Counted from the stretch's first letter, positions 12,031-23,626 are shown. The stretch is 64,000 nt of DNA from Azorinus chamasolen (GCA_963576725.1 OY755242.1:58324480-58388479); one strand, 5' to 3'. The notes: a model not told the origin generated them from the letters alone. Program-made: numbers and translations.

Positions 12031-12574
12031 TCTCCTATCTGGGGAAAATAAAGACATTGAATTGAATTGGTCACGAAACAACCACGGTGTAGACAAGAGT
12101 GCCTCGTGCATGTTTTCGTATTGTTAAATGTAACCATTGTCGGGTTAAGCTATTTCGCCGACGAAGTCGCCGGGAAGCAGCAGTTGCTAACAGTTTGGGT
12201 ACAGACGAGACGCCGAGTAACTCGGCGAATCACCAGCATCTAAACTGTTTGACACACCACTTATATTTTAAGAAGAAATTGAAGGGAACTCCATTCTGAC
12301 ACTGAAAGCAGACGACATTGTGTGCTGACGAAAATTATTTAGCGCTAAATGAGTTAATTTACTCAGTTCGCATGCCAAAACAAACGATATTAGGCATTTA
12401 TGCACATAAAGTCACGTACATTAAAGTTTCGCTAATACAGTCGCTCTAAAGAAGTATAATTCTGGCTTTTTATAACAGGAGGTAGCTTAATGCAATACTT
12501 CAATCCAGCATAAAAATACCACCTGTCTTCACGGTCCAGAATTTGACATCTGTTTGCTAGTTGCATTAGAAGGG
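12031..12574. other. No gene seen; family D piece
   Basis: 12180-12255 is a family D palindrome (CGCCGAGTAACTCGGCGAA). A family C-like piece (GGAGGTAGCTTAATGC) is near 12478. Confidence 0.5.
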
Positions 12575-12960
12575 GTTCACCGTAATACGTTGATCGGTTA
12601 TTTGTTCATTGCATTTCAGATACATGTAATAAGATGTTGGATCAGTTATGTGGTCAGTTTTGTACAGATGATAAGTTGATCAGTTATGTGTTCAATGTGT
12701 TTCAGATAAGTTAATGAAGTATGTTTTCAATGGATTTCCGGTATTAAGTCGATCAGTTATATCTTCAATGTTTTTCAGATAATAAGTTGATACGCTATGT
12801 TTTCAATAGTCAGATAATATTAAATCAGTTATGTGTTCAATGTACTCAATACACTGATAAGTTATGTGTTCAATTTATTTTAGATACGTTTACCAGTTAT
12901 GTGTTCATCTTGTTTTTCAAATAATAAGTCAATCAGGCAGTTATGTTTTCAATATTTCAG
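12575..12960. repeat. Degenerate ~40-70 bp repeats
   Basis: GATCAGTTATGTGTTCAATG and TTTCAGATAATAAGTTGAT recur six to eight times with gaps. Confidence 0.65.
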
Positions 12961-12984
12961 ATCAACAAGCACGGTGCAAATATT

Positions 12985-13345
12985 CTCCGTGGATTATTAT
13001 GTGTACATGTGCCTGACGTTCTCCAGTATCACTAGTGACTCTTACAGATACTACGTCAATAACGGTATGTATACATGTCGCACTTGAATGATACAACCCT
13101 CCTTGTTACATGTCCCACTTGCTACCAGTCCCGTTATTATGCGTACGTGTGCCTGACGTTCTCCAGTATCACTAGTGACTCTTACAGATACTACGTCAAT
13201 AACGGTGTGTATACATGTCCCACTTGATACAGGCGCCGCTCGCTACATGTCCCACTTGTTATCCGTCCCGTTATTATGTGTACGTGTGTCTGACCTTATC
13301 CAGTATCACTAGTGACGCTTACAGACACTGCGTCAATAACGGTGT
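12985..13345. repeat. ~138 bp tandem repeat, 2.6 copies
   Basis: Units have GTGTACGTGTGCCTGACGTT, CCAGTATCACTAGTGACTC and CGTCAATAACGGTGTGT; starts near 12993, 13133 and 13272. Confidence 0.85.
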
Positions 13346-13760
13346 GTACACATGTCCCACTTGATACATGCCCGTCTTGCTACATGTCCCGCTTGCTATC
13401 CGAGTCCCGTTTGTTGTCAGTCCAGCTTACTATCGGATTTACTTGCTACAAATCCAGCTTGCTACGAATCCCGTTTGCTACACGTCCCGTTTGCCACAAA
13501 TTCCGTTTGTTACACGTTCCGCTTGCTATCAGTCCAGCTTGCTATCAGTCCCTCTTGCTGTCGGTCCAAGTCCTGCTTACTACACGTTCCGCTTGCTATC
13601 AGTCCAACTCGCTACAAGTCCCACTTTCTACAAGTCCTGTTGACTACAACTTGATACATGTCCCGCTTGCTTATTAACCCGTTTGCTATAGTTCCCGTTG
13701 ATGACATGTCCCGCTTGCTACATGTCCCACTGTCGCCATAGGTCCCATTTGCTGTAGAAC
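13345..13760. repeat. ~16 bp degenerate repeat
   Basis: About 25 loose copies of CCCGCTTGCTACATGT or CAGCTTGCTATCAGT. Frames in all three registers are artefacts. Confidence 0.75.
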
Positions 13761-13856
13761 AGCGCTTTGGTGTTAACCGTACTTTTCAATATCACATTAA
13801 ATTTTGTTTTCCAACGTCAGTTATTAACACTACACCGGCTATTGTCCACCTGACTC

Positions 13857-13935
13857 GCATTTGCAAACAGCTTGGATCCAGATGAGACGCCGAGTTACTC
13901 GGCGTCTCATCTGGGTCCAAGCTATTTCACACTGG
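13857..13935. mobile_element. Family D palindrome, best copy
   Basis: GCAAACAGCTTGGATCCAGA, GACGCCGAGTTACTCGGCGT, CATCTGGGTCCAAGCTATTT: an almost perfect ~60 bp inverted repeat. Other pieces: about 1690-1765, 4018-4075, 5740-5830, 12190-12255, 14548-14612, 18298-18382, 21300-21350, 27535-27605, 40300-40360, 53218-53295, 60348-60432 and 63962-64000. Confidence 0.8.
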
Positions 13936-14019
13936 GTCAATAATATCCCAATATAATCAACTAATCAGAAGCAGGCACAGTTGCAGATCCAGATTTGAGC
14001 AGACAGGGTTAATGGTATA

Positions 14020-14350
14020 GCAGCATAGTAGAACCTGTCTTAAGCGGTCATTAAAAACGTTTTAGAATCATGGTTCTGTCAGGCAGGTGGTAGCTTAATG
14101 CAGGTCAAAAGTAATGCAGAAAACTCCTATACAATGGAACCTGTCTTAAGCGGTCATCTAAAAGACAGTTAATTATGGTTCTGTAAGACAGGTGGTATTT
14201 AATGCAGGTCAAAGTAATGCAGAAAGCCCCCATACAGTAGGACCTATCTTAAGCGGGCATCAAAAAGACGTCATGGGTCTGTGAGGTAGTTGGTAGCTAA
14301 TTACAGGTCAAATGTAATGCAGAAAGCTCCTATAAGCAACCACCTGCTTT
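14020..14350. mobile_element. Three adjacent family C copies
   Basis: Three similar ~95-110 bp pieces, each with ACCTGTCTTAAGCGGTCAT, then GGCAGGTGGTAGCTTAATG and AATGCAGAAA-CTCCTATA. The last ends AAGCAACCACCTGC. It looks like an early tandem expansion of C. Confidence 0.7.
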
Positions 14351-15824
14351 TTTAAGAGTCCTATGTTCAATCAATGAATGGCTGCTTCTGACAGATTCTA
14401 CTGTACTGATTCAAGACCACGTGATGTTTACCTTATTTCTGGTCAGTAACCTTTATTCGTCTGTAAATGGCGCGTCTACTTAAATTCCGACCAGTCAAAG
14501 TTCTATTTATTTCCAATTTATTCATGCTTTTACGAGAGTATTGACAGAGTGTCAAATAGCTTTGGTCATAACGAAACGCCGAGTTAGTTGGCGTCTCGTC
14601 TGGATCCAAGCTACATTTAATGTCAGCCTAGATGCGATGGACAGGACAAGGTCTAACGCGTATGTCAGCCTAGATGCGATGGAAAAGACAAGGTCTAACT
14701 TGTACTCGGTGACTCTCTTTTATTCGCCATTCTGCTTTTCTTTTAATATTTGAAATAATCCATTGGCTTCAAAATTCTTTCTTTGCCAAATGGTGTCGTC
14801 TGCAAACTTTGTCGTCTGCTACAATAAAGGTAGGCCACTATATCTAATTTTCTCATTTTCATAGGCGGATCCAGGCGGGGGCGGACCCGGCGTACGCCCC
14901 CCCTAAAATCGCCGAAGTAAAATTATGTTTGTGCCTTGAAATCCATTTTTGTAGCATAGAAAAATGCAAAAGTCATTTTTTTCTGCGCGCAAAGCGCGCA
15001 GTTCACATATAAATATATCAATAATTTTTCACTGCTCGTATTTGTGCTAATATGCACAGTCGGTTTAAACTCTTATCACGCTACTCAAGTCGAATTTCGC
15101 AATTCAAACGTAGCCTATCCCTCTTTTTGCACATTGATTGTCTTTTCGCTGATTTTTATGCCAACAATTTGAAAATGGGTGCAGCCAACTCCGCATTAAA
15201 GCATATCAAAAACAATTTGCTTTCCCAAATCCAGGTCGGCAATGAATGAAGATAGATTTAATGCACAGTTAAGTGTAATTGAAAATCAAATTTAATAAAT
15301 GCAGGATTTTAGGTGACCGTAAGACTGATAGTTGGTGCCATACTCTGTTTCTCTCAGTGTTGCTGTTATAATGAATACATTCTGAAAGTGGGATATCATT
15401 CGAAAGCAAAAGTAGAAATGTGAAAAGAGAAAATTGCAGACTCGGTTTTAGTGAGCCTTTTCATGAGTAGTAATTAGAAGTGCAACACTACACGCCCCAT
15501 AGCACCGGCTTAAGCAGTATTCACTTTTCCAAACTAATAACTTAAAAGCTTATGATCCCGAAGCACCAGAACATATAACAACACTGAGAATGAAGTACTT
15601 TTTACGGCCGCCACACAAGCACTTAAGTTCAATGAAAACTACTTCGGCTTGGGCAGTATCTTACTCCAATTACAAAACAAATGTCTTAAAATGGTCAAAA
15701 TTTGATGAGTGAAAGTCCATCAAAAATCACCAGAAACCACTTCACACACGACACCGCCAGACGAGAAGGGGCTGTGTCCCTGTCTTGCTCTCCACCTCCC
15801 TCCTACTTCGGCCATCGGTCCATA

Positions 15825-17979
15825 CAGGCCCGTATCGAGGTGGGGGCTCGCCCCCCCCCCCCCCAGCTGGCTGCCAAGATACCATTTTTGTTAATGGGCC
15901 CCTTTCTTAGTTTTCAGCTAGATCTACCGTTTTGAATGTTACCAAGGCAATTTTTATTGACTGATATTTTCCTACCTCGGGGAGATTATCTTTTAGAAAT
16001 CTACACAGACAGGCCACCTTTAGCATGCTGTCATGCTGTGATCCACGCTTGGCCTATTTTGGTATGGACCAATCAGGGGAACCCCCAGCGGAGAACACCC
16101 GAATTACGTAATCACGAGTTGGTTCCAGTTTTTGCTATACTGGAGTTTTGCAAATAAATTGTTCAGGAACCAGTCGCGTCAAAATGCAGATTGTTGCATT
16201 TCCACAAATACCGCATGTGGCATGTATATTAATTAAGCGAGGAAACATTGTCGCAAAATTAAGACAACGGGAATGACGTTTCAAGACCCTATAGCATAGC
16301 TACAAAAAGCAGCATTCTCTTACTGACATTAATCAGTAACTAGTAATGAAAAATTAACTCTGAACATTTCGAATGATAAAAAAGTAAAAATGATCATCGT
16401 CCCCAGGCCGACTGTACTGAATAAATCGAGGTTTCTTAATGTTTTTTCATGGATTTGTTTTTGCAACTTGAGATTGGGATTTTTCCTAAAAAAAATGGGT
16501 GCAAAACACACCTTTTGCTATTGGGAATATACCCGAATAAGGGCTATAAAATCAGCCAAAATATTATTGTAAAATAAGATAGAATTGAATGTCTTTTTCA
16601 TTGTATACATAAATCTGTTATAACCTGGTGAGCGAATAATTAAGGGCCATCATGACCCACTTGGTAAACTGTAACATTTGATGCTTGTAGTTTTGATCAG
16701 GGTTATTTTCACATTAAGAATAAAGACATAAGCGGGTGCTAGTTCTGAGATGAATAATGCAGAGTCTGTCCATGGCAAAAAAAATACTTAAGCATAATCA
16801 AGTGTCTGTCTGTCTGCCAAAAGGCAAAAAACTTTAATCATGTTCATTATGCGTGTCTGTCAATCGCAAAAAAAACCTTTAGCCTTGATCACAACTTTTG
16901 GTGTTAGTATAATTTGTATGAAGTCCCTGCATTGAAACATTGGTGATCATTATGTCTCCACCATTTATGGGGAGATATATTGTTTTTGCCAGAGTGGTCT
17001 ATCTGTCCGTCCGTCCGTCTGTCTGTCTGTCCGTCACAAACTTGTGTTGCGTGTATCTCTGAAACCAGTAGGGCTAGAGTCACCAAATTCACAGGAATGT
17101 TCACCACCAAGAGTTGTTGTGCACCTGGGTTTTTTAATTGTCTCCTCCTGATAACTTTGGAGTTATTGCCCCTGATGGCTAAAATTAGACAAACTTTACT
17201 CAGTGTGGTGCATATCTCTGAACCCACTAGGGCTATAGTCACCAAACTTCACAGGAATGTTGACCAGCATACTTTCTTGTGCACCTGGGGTTTTCGAATT
17301 GTCTCCCCCTGATAATTCTTGAGTTATTGCCCCTGATATGATAACTTAAAATTAGAGAAACTTGTGCTGCACGTATCTCTGAAACCAGTAGGGCTGGAGT
17401 CATCAAACTTCAAAAGAATGATCACCTGCATGAGTTGTTGTGCATCTGGGTTTTTTAATTGTCTCCCCCTGATAACTTTGGAGTTATTGCCCCATATGAC
17501 TTAAAATAAGAAACACTTTACTTTGTGTCGTGCGTATCTCTGAAACCACTAGTACTAGAGTCACCAAACTTCACAGGTATGTTGACCAGCATGTGTTGTT
17601 GTGTTTTTGAAATGTCTCCCCCTGATAATGTTGGAGTTATTGCCCCTGATTACTTAAAATTAGACCCTGATAAGTTTGGAGTTACAGACATTACACTTGT
17701 ATTTTGGAAAGAGAATGTGAAGGGGAGACATCTGTTTTTGTGACAAAAACAAACCTCTAGTTCATCATTCTTTAAGTCTATACACTGATATCCAGGTGTA
17801 AAAAGGAGCCGATTTCCTATATTATAACATAGAGTTATATCTTAATAGAGTGATTCAGATAGCAGGAAAATGCACCATTCAAAGCGGCATACCAAAAAAT
17901 TTCGACTACCGGGAGGGGACACCCCTCCCGTGCCCACCCCAACTAGGCCCCCAGCAAAAGATTTCTGGGTACGGCCCTG
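15825..17979. mobile_element. Nested hAT-like element
   Basis: The left end CAGGCCCGTA and right end TACGGCCCTG are imperfect inverted repeats. GTCCATA just before (15818-15824) and GCCCATA just after (17980-17986) match in 6 of 7 bases, supporting a target duplication. A run of C at about 15847-15863 follows the left end. It contains the tandem-repeat element H1 and no recognisable transposase. Confidence 0.6.
16955..17760 (+). mobile_element. Helitron-like element H1 with four ~160 bp units
   Basis: It begins near TCTCCACCATTTATGG, has a CCGTCCGTCTGT microsatellite, then about four diverged units containing ATCTCTGAAACCA at roughly 158-160 bp spacing. The 3' end has an 8 bp stem, GTTTTTGT and ACAAAAAC at 17734-17750, then CTAG at 17757-17760 followed by T. 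A hairpin shortly before CTRR is the Helitron 3' signature; internal tandem cores recall bivalve pearl/HINE elements. Confidence 0.6.
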
Positions 17980-18389
17980 GCCCATACCTTCGGCGTGGGA
18001 TTCATTATATAGCATATCTTCTGGCTAAATCCATAGACCTGTCCTGTTTATAAAATGCCATGCATTTTTTATATTTTTAGCACGTTACTCTGATTCAAGC
18101 ACATAATACTCGACATGCTCGAGGAGGGCTTGTCTAAGTATTCAAAATCACTAAAATCCAGGAGCTTCTGGACCCCCCTGGACCCCCCTACCAGGGCTTT
18201 GCCCTAGACCCCAGCATATATTTCAGTTTTACGCCCCCTCTAACAACAATTCCTGGATCCGCCCCTGATTTTCCCATCAAAAGCATTACCACAGTAACAA
18301 ACAGTTTGAATCCTGGTGAGACGCCGAGTAATATGGCGTCTTATGTCACATATGGCGTCTTATCTGGATCCAAACTGTTTGGCACGTTA

Positions 18390-18800
18390 ATCGACGGAGC
18401 GACATTGGCAGCGAAAGAATTTCAAGGTAACCACTAATAGACGACAAGTGCGTGTTTAACTTGTACGCTGTAACGTTTACAGGTTTTACCTTATGTGTAT
18501 TGGCTGAGAAAGAATTAATGCATATTTATTGATTTTATGAATTTAACAATAGTCCCATGTGCAAGGGAAATGTTTAACCATGGCAGAAACTGTACAATCA
18601 TATCCAAGTTCATAAGCAACAATATCTGACTCTGGTCAGATAGTTCCTACTGGAGCTTTCTGATCTGGGTCTTCGGTTTGCAAATATGTTATTAAAATGC
18701 GTTGCATTTTAGTATAAATTGTGAGTTTATTTCAAGGTTAAGGTATTTCAAACAATATGTTTTTAAATGGCTGAAAAACTGACCGAAAAAAGGCAAATAA
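18390..18800. other. No gene seen; family A fragment
   Basis: 18590-18690 has CATAAGCAACAATATCTGAC and TTCCTACTGGAGCTTTCTGA, a diverged family A centre. A family D palindrome ends just before. Confidence 0.5.
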
Positions 18801-19660
18801 ACGGGTTCAGTACTCGGGCCATCCCTGTTTCTAGCATATATAAATGACCTGCCTAGTTCAATCAAAAGTAGAGCACGACTCTTTGCTGATGACACCATAG
18901 TCTACTTAACCATCAACACACACTCACAAGCAGAAACACTACAACAAGATCTACACTGCCTGGAAGCCTGGGAAAAAGACTGGGCAATGGAGTTCAACTC
19001 CGACAAGTGTGAGGTGCTTAGGATCCACCGTAAAAGAAATCCACTTATATACCCATACACACTACACTGAAAACAACTCAAATCTACTGAAAGTTCAATA
19101 TATTTAGGAATTGAATTTGGCAAAAATTTGACATGGGCAAATCACATCAATAATATAACATCTAAGGCTAATAACACTCTTCGCTTCATTAAGAGACATG
19201 TTATAACATAAAACAAACAGATAAAAAGAAGCAGCCTACAAAACACACGTCAGTCCCCAGGTTGAATACTGCTCTTCTGTTTGGCATCCTTGGCAGCAGT
19301 ATCTAACTCATAAGCTAGAAATGGTCCAACGATCCGCAGCTCGTTATGTTTTCAATGACTACCAGCACACCAGTAGTGTCTCAGAAATGTTATCTTCACT
19401 GAATTGGAGAACACTTGAACAAAGAAGAAATCCTCCCTCTTTGGTCATCTTCAAAATCAGATGTAACCTAGTAACTGTTGATCATAATCATCTCACCCAG
19501 ACTAGAAATTTGAACTATTTGATCCCTTTTCCAAAACTCAGAGCCACCTTACTTCTTGTTCACCCAGGACAATCAGGCTTTGGAACGGTCTACCACAACA
19601 TGTGCAGTCTAGCCCACACTTAGAGACATTTATTCCTAGTCTGACTGCACTGTATCATTG
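18801..19660 (+). pseudogene. Dead LINE fragment (reverse transcriptase palm to C-terminus)
   Basis: Translated in pieces this gives GSVLGPSLFLAYINDLP at the start, LFADDTIVYL with the catalytic box at 18882-18893, then SSIYLGIEFGKNLTW, and from 19321 QRSAARYVFNDY, usual near the end of such reverse transcriptases. In-frame stops at 19068-19070 and 19209-19211 and at least one frame change show it is dead. It is a different lineage from the LINE at 46-50 kb. It lies upstream of the CCP gene on the same strand. Confidence 0.88.
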
Positions 19661-19854
19661 AGTCATTGACGTCATATATTGCTTTTAGGTGGCGTTGGGG
19701 CCTTTTATCTTTTTTATTTGCACATATTAACCATGTCTTTTAACTTTGCACACCGTTTCCTGACAGCGCCTGTCTATAATAATCGGAGAATGATTGTCGA
19801 CAGTACAAAGTTGAAGTTGAAGTGATAATAATAACTTTCCGTTAATCCCCGTAG

Positions 19855-19941
19855 ATGTGCCAAGTCTCGGAAGGACTTCGTGTCAAAAAGGCTTTATTTC
19901 ATATACAAGTCGCGATCTGAACACCGTAGAAAACCCATCAG
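19855..19941 (+). CDS. Possible 5' exon of the CCP receptor gene
   Basis: This is a doubtful exon. A pyrimidine-rich stretch ending in GTAG precedes it and GTGAAG follows. The 87 nt are open in phase 1-1, like the exons downstream. The readable part is VPSLGRTSCQKGFISYTSR, which loosely resembles the start of DUF7044-type domains (a Pro-Ser-Leu segment, then Gly-x-Ile-Ser-Tyr-Thr). No second exon joining it to 20835 was found, and the reading frame stays open beyond the putative donor, so chance is a real alternative. Confidence 0.3.
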
Positions 19942-20571
19942 GTGAAGTAACTCTGCGTGGTGATGACATATTTAACAAGCGGGAAATTTTGAATTTTGAA
20001 TCTTTATTGAGAGTTACTTCCCCTAATGGCATTGGTCAATATCCTTTCGTTCAAAAGCACGGATGGCAACTAATTTTGCTAATTATATTTAGAAAAAAAA
20101 GTATTTAGGTTTAAATAATGTTCAGAAATCAAATCTATATCTGAAAGTCTTCTATGTACATAGGATGAAAACTGATTAAAAACGGACAGTGGCGTCTACA
20201 GGGTGCTGATGCCAGCAACAGAGGTCTTGAAACCTTAATTCGGGTGTTGGCTGGCTCACAGCATGTTGTGCATGCATTCCTGGTGTTTATATATCATACA
20301 GGGACTATTTGTTTTCACATATACTCATATTTTTTCTATTTATTGATAAAATTTCCAATGCCTGTGTTTTGAAACATCTTTTTTTGTTGTTGACGGAGTA
20401 CAATAAACAGAATACATGTAGTTGCATGTATATAAGGCTATAAGCCATTAAAATAGATTGGTTCAGCAAACAGTGCATACCCTGATTAGTGGGCTCCTTT
20501 AGGAACTCTCTGGTCAGTGTCTATCCTGTTCACCTATGTCCTTTTTTAAGGGACACTGGGCATAACTGACT

Positions 20572-20801
20572 TTAACCCATTCTATCCCTCCTACTGGCGC
20601 ATTTTGATACGTAATTGTTCAAGCCATTACACACGTATTTGAAATTGTGATAAAAAGAGCATTTGCTCCATTGGAGCAATTGTTCTATATATCAGAACGC
20701 TTTCAAAACTACACAATATCCAAACATTTCCTTTCTTTAGTAAATACTCCTTTTCGGTAGATGTTGGTTGTCTAAAAAATAATCTAAGAGGGAATGGGTA
20801 A
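20572..20801 (-). mobile_element. Family B MITE before exon 1
   Basis: TTAACCCATTCTATCCCTCC to AAGAGGGAATGGGTAA with GAGCATTTGCTCCATTGGAG at its centre. A family A fragment precedes it at 20460-20545. Confidence 0.8.
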
Positions 20802-20834
20802 AATTGGGTTAAGCAATGTAGTATTTCTTTACAG

Positions 20835-20963
20835 CTAAACAAGAGAATGCAAACAACCAAAGGGCCTTCCCGTATTATGTCAGCAATCTGATAGATGAAG
20901 GCACTCTGTGTGATGATACCAACGGTGCACAGGGGGCCGAGTACCACGTGATGATTAAGTCAG
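20835..20963 (+). CDS. Exon 1: N-terminal Cys-rich region
   Basis: The exon is bounded by TTCTTTACAG and GTAGGC and is open in phase 1-1 (129 nt). It encodes a hydrophilic stretch with RAFPYYVSNL, one Cys in GTLCDDTNG and YHVMIKSG at its end. By position and pattern it looks like the segment joining two DUF704x-type domains in invertebrate secreted proteins. That assignment is from memory of the family pattern, not a search. A family B MITE ends about 34 bp before the acceptor. Confidence 0.75.
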
Positions 20964-21068
20964 GTAGGCGACAGATATTCTTTGAATATTGGTTCTTTGC
21001 AAGAGCTGTACATGCCAAGGGGTGAGTGAGGGGGCTTGGGTTGAAATTGTTTGGGATATGATGCTTTT

Positions 21069-21214
21069 TTAATCTTTTACTCCATAAATACGCATGTTTA
21101 CGCCTTTGCAAACAGGGTAGACCCAGATCAGACTGCTACTATAGGAGCCGTCTGATCAGGGTCTGCACTGTTTGCTTATGACATGGCATAGATATGATGG
21201 GGGTAAATGTTTAA
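21069..21214 (+). mobile_element. Family A MITE, short form
   Basis: TTAATCTTTTACTCCATAAA, centre GACTGCTACTATAGGAGCCG, then an early right end GGGGGTAAATGTTTAA. Confidence 0.75.
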
Positions 21215-21437
21215 TCCTTATCCTGTTATCTGCGACGTTGCATTTGAACACAATACAATACAATTTTATTTCTAGTTGAAGCTTTGAACTATATGACACA
21301 GCGATTAACTTGTTGTCTGATCAGTATCCAATTTGTTTGACACTTGGCCAATAGTTTCTTCACCCAATCAGAAGTAGTACAAATTGAATCGGATCCAAAT
21401 TTTAGCAGACACTATTTTTTTCAAAGCGGGGTCAATG

Positions 21438-21663
21438 TTAATCCTTTCCCTGTTCTATGTTTATTGAAAATTTCAATACCTACTGAATATTCATGGACAA
21501 AATAATCAATGAGACGTGGAAAGTGAAACATTGTTCAAAGTCCACTAGCAAACAGAGTACTGAGAGTAGACCCTGATCAGATGGCTCCTGTAGGAGCCGT
21601 CTGAACTGGGTCTACTCTGTTTTCAAATGCGTGAAAACATGTTCATATGAGGGATAGGGTTAA
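21438..21663 (-). mobile_element. Family A2 MITE
   Basis: TTAATCCTTTCCCTGTTCTA to ATGAGGGATAGGGTTAA, centre GATGGCTCCTGTAGGAGCCG. Confidence 0.83.
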
Positions 21664-21789
21664 ATGGAATTTTGGAAGCTACATGTTTCTTACCTTTTAC
21701 CTAATTTGAAAACTTTCGTTTCGATTTTCCCTATTTTTTAAAAAACAAAACAAAACAATGTTTATATAATGAATATCTTCTTCTAACAG

Positions 21790-21972
21790 GAAGTGAGGCG
21801 ACTTCAAAACTAGACTGTCCTTGGGCGTTTCTGGGTCGTTATGGTTACACCCATACAGCGGTGGGTGGCACTACCACATGTGCCTCTTCTACGTCTCAAC
21901 TGGACACATGCACGAATAACAACGAGATGAGTTTTGACTACACCACATGTACAACAAAAGTGGCATATTCAG
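21790..21972 (+). CDS. Exon 2: DUF7042-like domain, first half
   Basis: The exon lies between TTCTAACAG and GTAAGA, phase 1-1, 183 nt. It contains the most diagnostic motif of the N-terminal region: CPWAFLGRYGYTH, a second Cys in TTTCASS, QLDTCTNNN and SFDYTTC. The order CP-x-F, then C-x-S, LDxCTx and a hydrophobic-Tyr-x-x-C agrees with the DUF7042 domain known from insect and molluscan extracellular proteins. Its molecular function is not known to me. Five cysteines suggest disulfide bonding. Confidence 0.85.
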
Positions 21973-22261
21973 GTAAGATAATGCATAATCTAACACTAGT
22001 TCACATCTGTGTTCTCTAAATGGTGATGTCGAGCTACTTTCGGTTTTAACGCTATCCCGGCGGCAACTGTCACAAAATTAGCATGCTGTCTTACGGCCGG
22101 GTCATTAATTAATGAGACTAAATCTAACACAACACATTAGAATGCTGATATTTGACATAGCTTTTGATACATTAATACTATGTATGCATGCAGCATTTAC
22201 CTAGAGCTACAGTAAAACATCGCTCATCCGAATTTTCATATAAGTGTAGTGGAACATGTCT

Positions 22262-22395
22262 TAAGCGACCATTCATATATTGAACATATGGTTCTTAAAA
22301 GTATGTGGTTACTTAATGCAGGGCGAAAGTAAAGCAGAAAGCTCCAATAGGAATTTTCTACATTATTTCGACCTCCATTAAGCTGCCATCTGTCT
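22262..22395. mobile_element. Family C palindromic MITE
   Basis: TTAAGCGACCATTCATATAT, GTGGTTACTTAATGCAGGGC, centre AAAGCTCCAATAGGAATTTT, end CATTAAGCTGCCATCTG. Confidence 0.72.
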
Positions 22396-22580
22396 GAACC
22401 CATTTCTTCATATTGACACCTCTTGATGCCTCTGTAAAAGTCACAATCTATACAATTCTAAAATTTTCTTTTTTGCTAATTCATGCTCCTTTTTTATCCA
22501 AAGAGGTTGGGTCTAAAAATAGCCTATGAGGAAATTGGTCTGAAAGTAGCTTAAAAGTAGCCTATAGGGAAATGGGTTAA
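22396..22580 (-). mobile_element. Family B MITE without palindrome
   Basis: GAACCCATTTCTTCATATTG to AGGGAAATGGGTTAA. The central inverted repeat is deleted (AAGTCACAATCTATAC), and the TAGCCTAT end is partly duplicated. Confidence 0.75.
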
Positions 22581-22613
22581 AGACCCAGAAGCAGTCCTCT
22601 TTTATCAGACTTT

Positions 22614-23010
22614 AACCCTTTACGTGTTCAATATATAAGAAATAATTAATGTCATGATGAAATTAGCTGAATGCTATTAATGTAAAATATAAAGGGAATG
22701 CATGTTTTGCTCTGACAAAGACTGTAATCGGATCTATATCGTGTCATAAGCAAACAGAGCAGACCCTGATCAGATGGCTCCTATAGAAGTGGTCTGATCT
22801 GGGTCCTCTCTGTTTACAAATGAGTGAAAAATGCATTTATGACCAGAAGCCGTCCTGTAGAAGCCGTCTGATCAGCATCTGCTCTGTCTGCTAGAAGAAT
22901 TTGAAAAGGTTGCAATGTTCCACTTTCCATATTTCATTATTGCTATTTTGTCCATCAATATTCAGTAGGTATTGAAATTTGAAATAAACATAGAACAGGG
23001 ACAGGGTTAA
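22614..23010. mobile_element. Composite family A/A2 MITE
   Basis: An A left end (AACCCTTTACGTGTTCAATA) and centre GATGGCTCCTATAGAAGTGG, then a second centre (CCGTCCTGTAGAAGCCGTC) with an A2 right half ending GGGACAGGGTTAA. Two copies in opposite orientation joined by recombination is the simplest reading. Confidence 0.68.
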
Positions 23011-23072
23011 GACAGGTTCTGCTCTAGATTGAAACCATACTGGAAACAGTTTTATACAATTTGTTTTTGTAG

Positions 23073-23197
23073 TATCGGATACTGTGTGGTGCGTGGACAA
23101 TGTAGACATCAGTGGAGCAAACTATGTCATGCTTTATAATGGAAATGACGCAGATTCAGTTATTGACGACACAACAGTATTTCGGTTTACATGCATG
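23073..23197 (+). CDS. Exon 3: DUF7042-like domain, middle
   Basis: The acceptor is TTTTTGTAG and the donor GTAAGT. The exon enters in phase 1 and leaves in phase 0, the only asymmetric boundary in the gene. It encodes VWCVDNVD, YVMLYNGND and TTVFRFTCM. The pattern W-C-V, then a short strand, then YRFTC or FRFTC fits the second half of DUF7042-type domains, so exons 2 to 4 probably build one folded unit. Confidence 0.8.
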
Positions 23198-23352
23198 GTA
23201 AGTTGATGGTCTTGGAATAGGTGAATAGCTTAACCCTTTGAAAAGAGAAGATTTAAGGAAAACAGTTAAACATTGATAGACCATTCCACTTTGAAAATTC
23301 AACAGTGAAAGGGGTTAAAGAGAGATTTTTCTAACCTGTCTGTTTGTTCAAG

Positions 23353-23561
23353 TTAACCCTTTACTCCATGAATATTCATGCAAGAAATAATGACATATGA
23401 ATATTGATTAGAATATTTTTTATAATGGCGCAGGAACAAAGGAAAATTTGACAATGATAAAAGCTGTAGAATCATGTCTATATTATGTCATAGGCAAATA
23501 GAGCAGAGTCTACTCTGTTTGCAAAGGCGCAGAAAGGCATATTTATGGAGTAAAGGATTAA
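23353..23561 (-). mobile_element. Family A MITE without its palindrome
   Basis: TTAACCCTTTACTCCATGAA to TGGAGTAAAGGATTAA. The centre is reduced to AGAGCAGAGTCTACTCTGTT: about 45 bp deleted cleanly between the palindrome arms. Confidence 0.82.
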
Positions 23562-23626
23562 TTTTAGCTGGAATACTTACAATTTTGAAACTGTATCGAT
23601 ATTTTAGTTGATGTCTACCAATAAAT

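Larger units (their letters stand above)
14863..18267. mobile_element. hAT-like non-autonomous element, outer member of a nested pair
   Basis: The left end AGGCGGATCCAGG and the right end CCTGGATCCGCCCCTG are inverted repeats. The flanks ATTTTCAT (14855-14862) and ATTTTCCC (18268-18275) agree in 6 of 8 bases, as an aged 8 bp target duplication would. No transposase frame is visible in 3.4 kb. A second element sits inside it. Assignment to hAT rests only on end type and duplication length. Confidence 0.6.

Noticed and set aside
13312..13677. Three overlapping frames of 91-121 codons
   Set aside because: Translations of a degenerate ~16 bp repeat in three registers.
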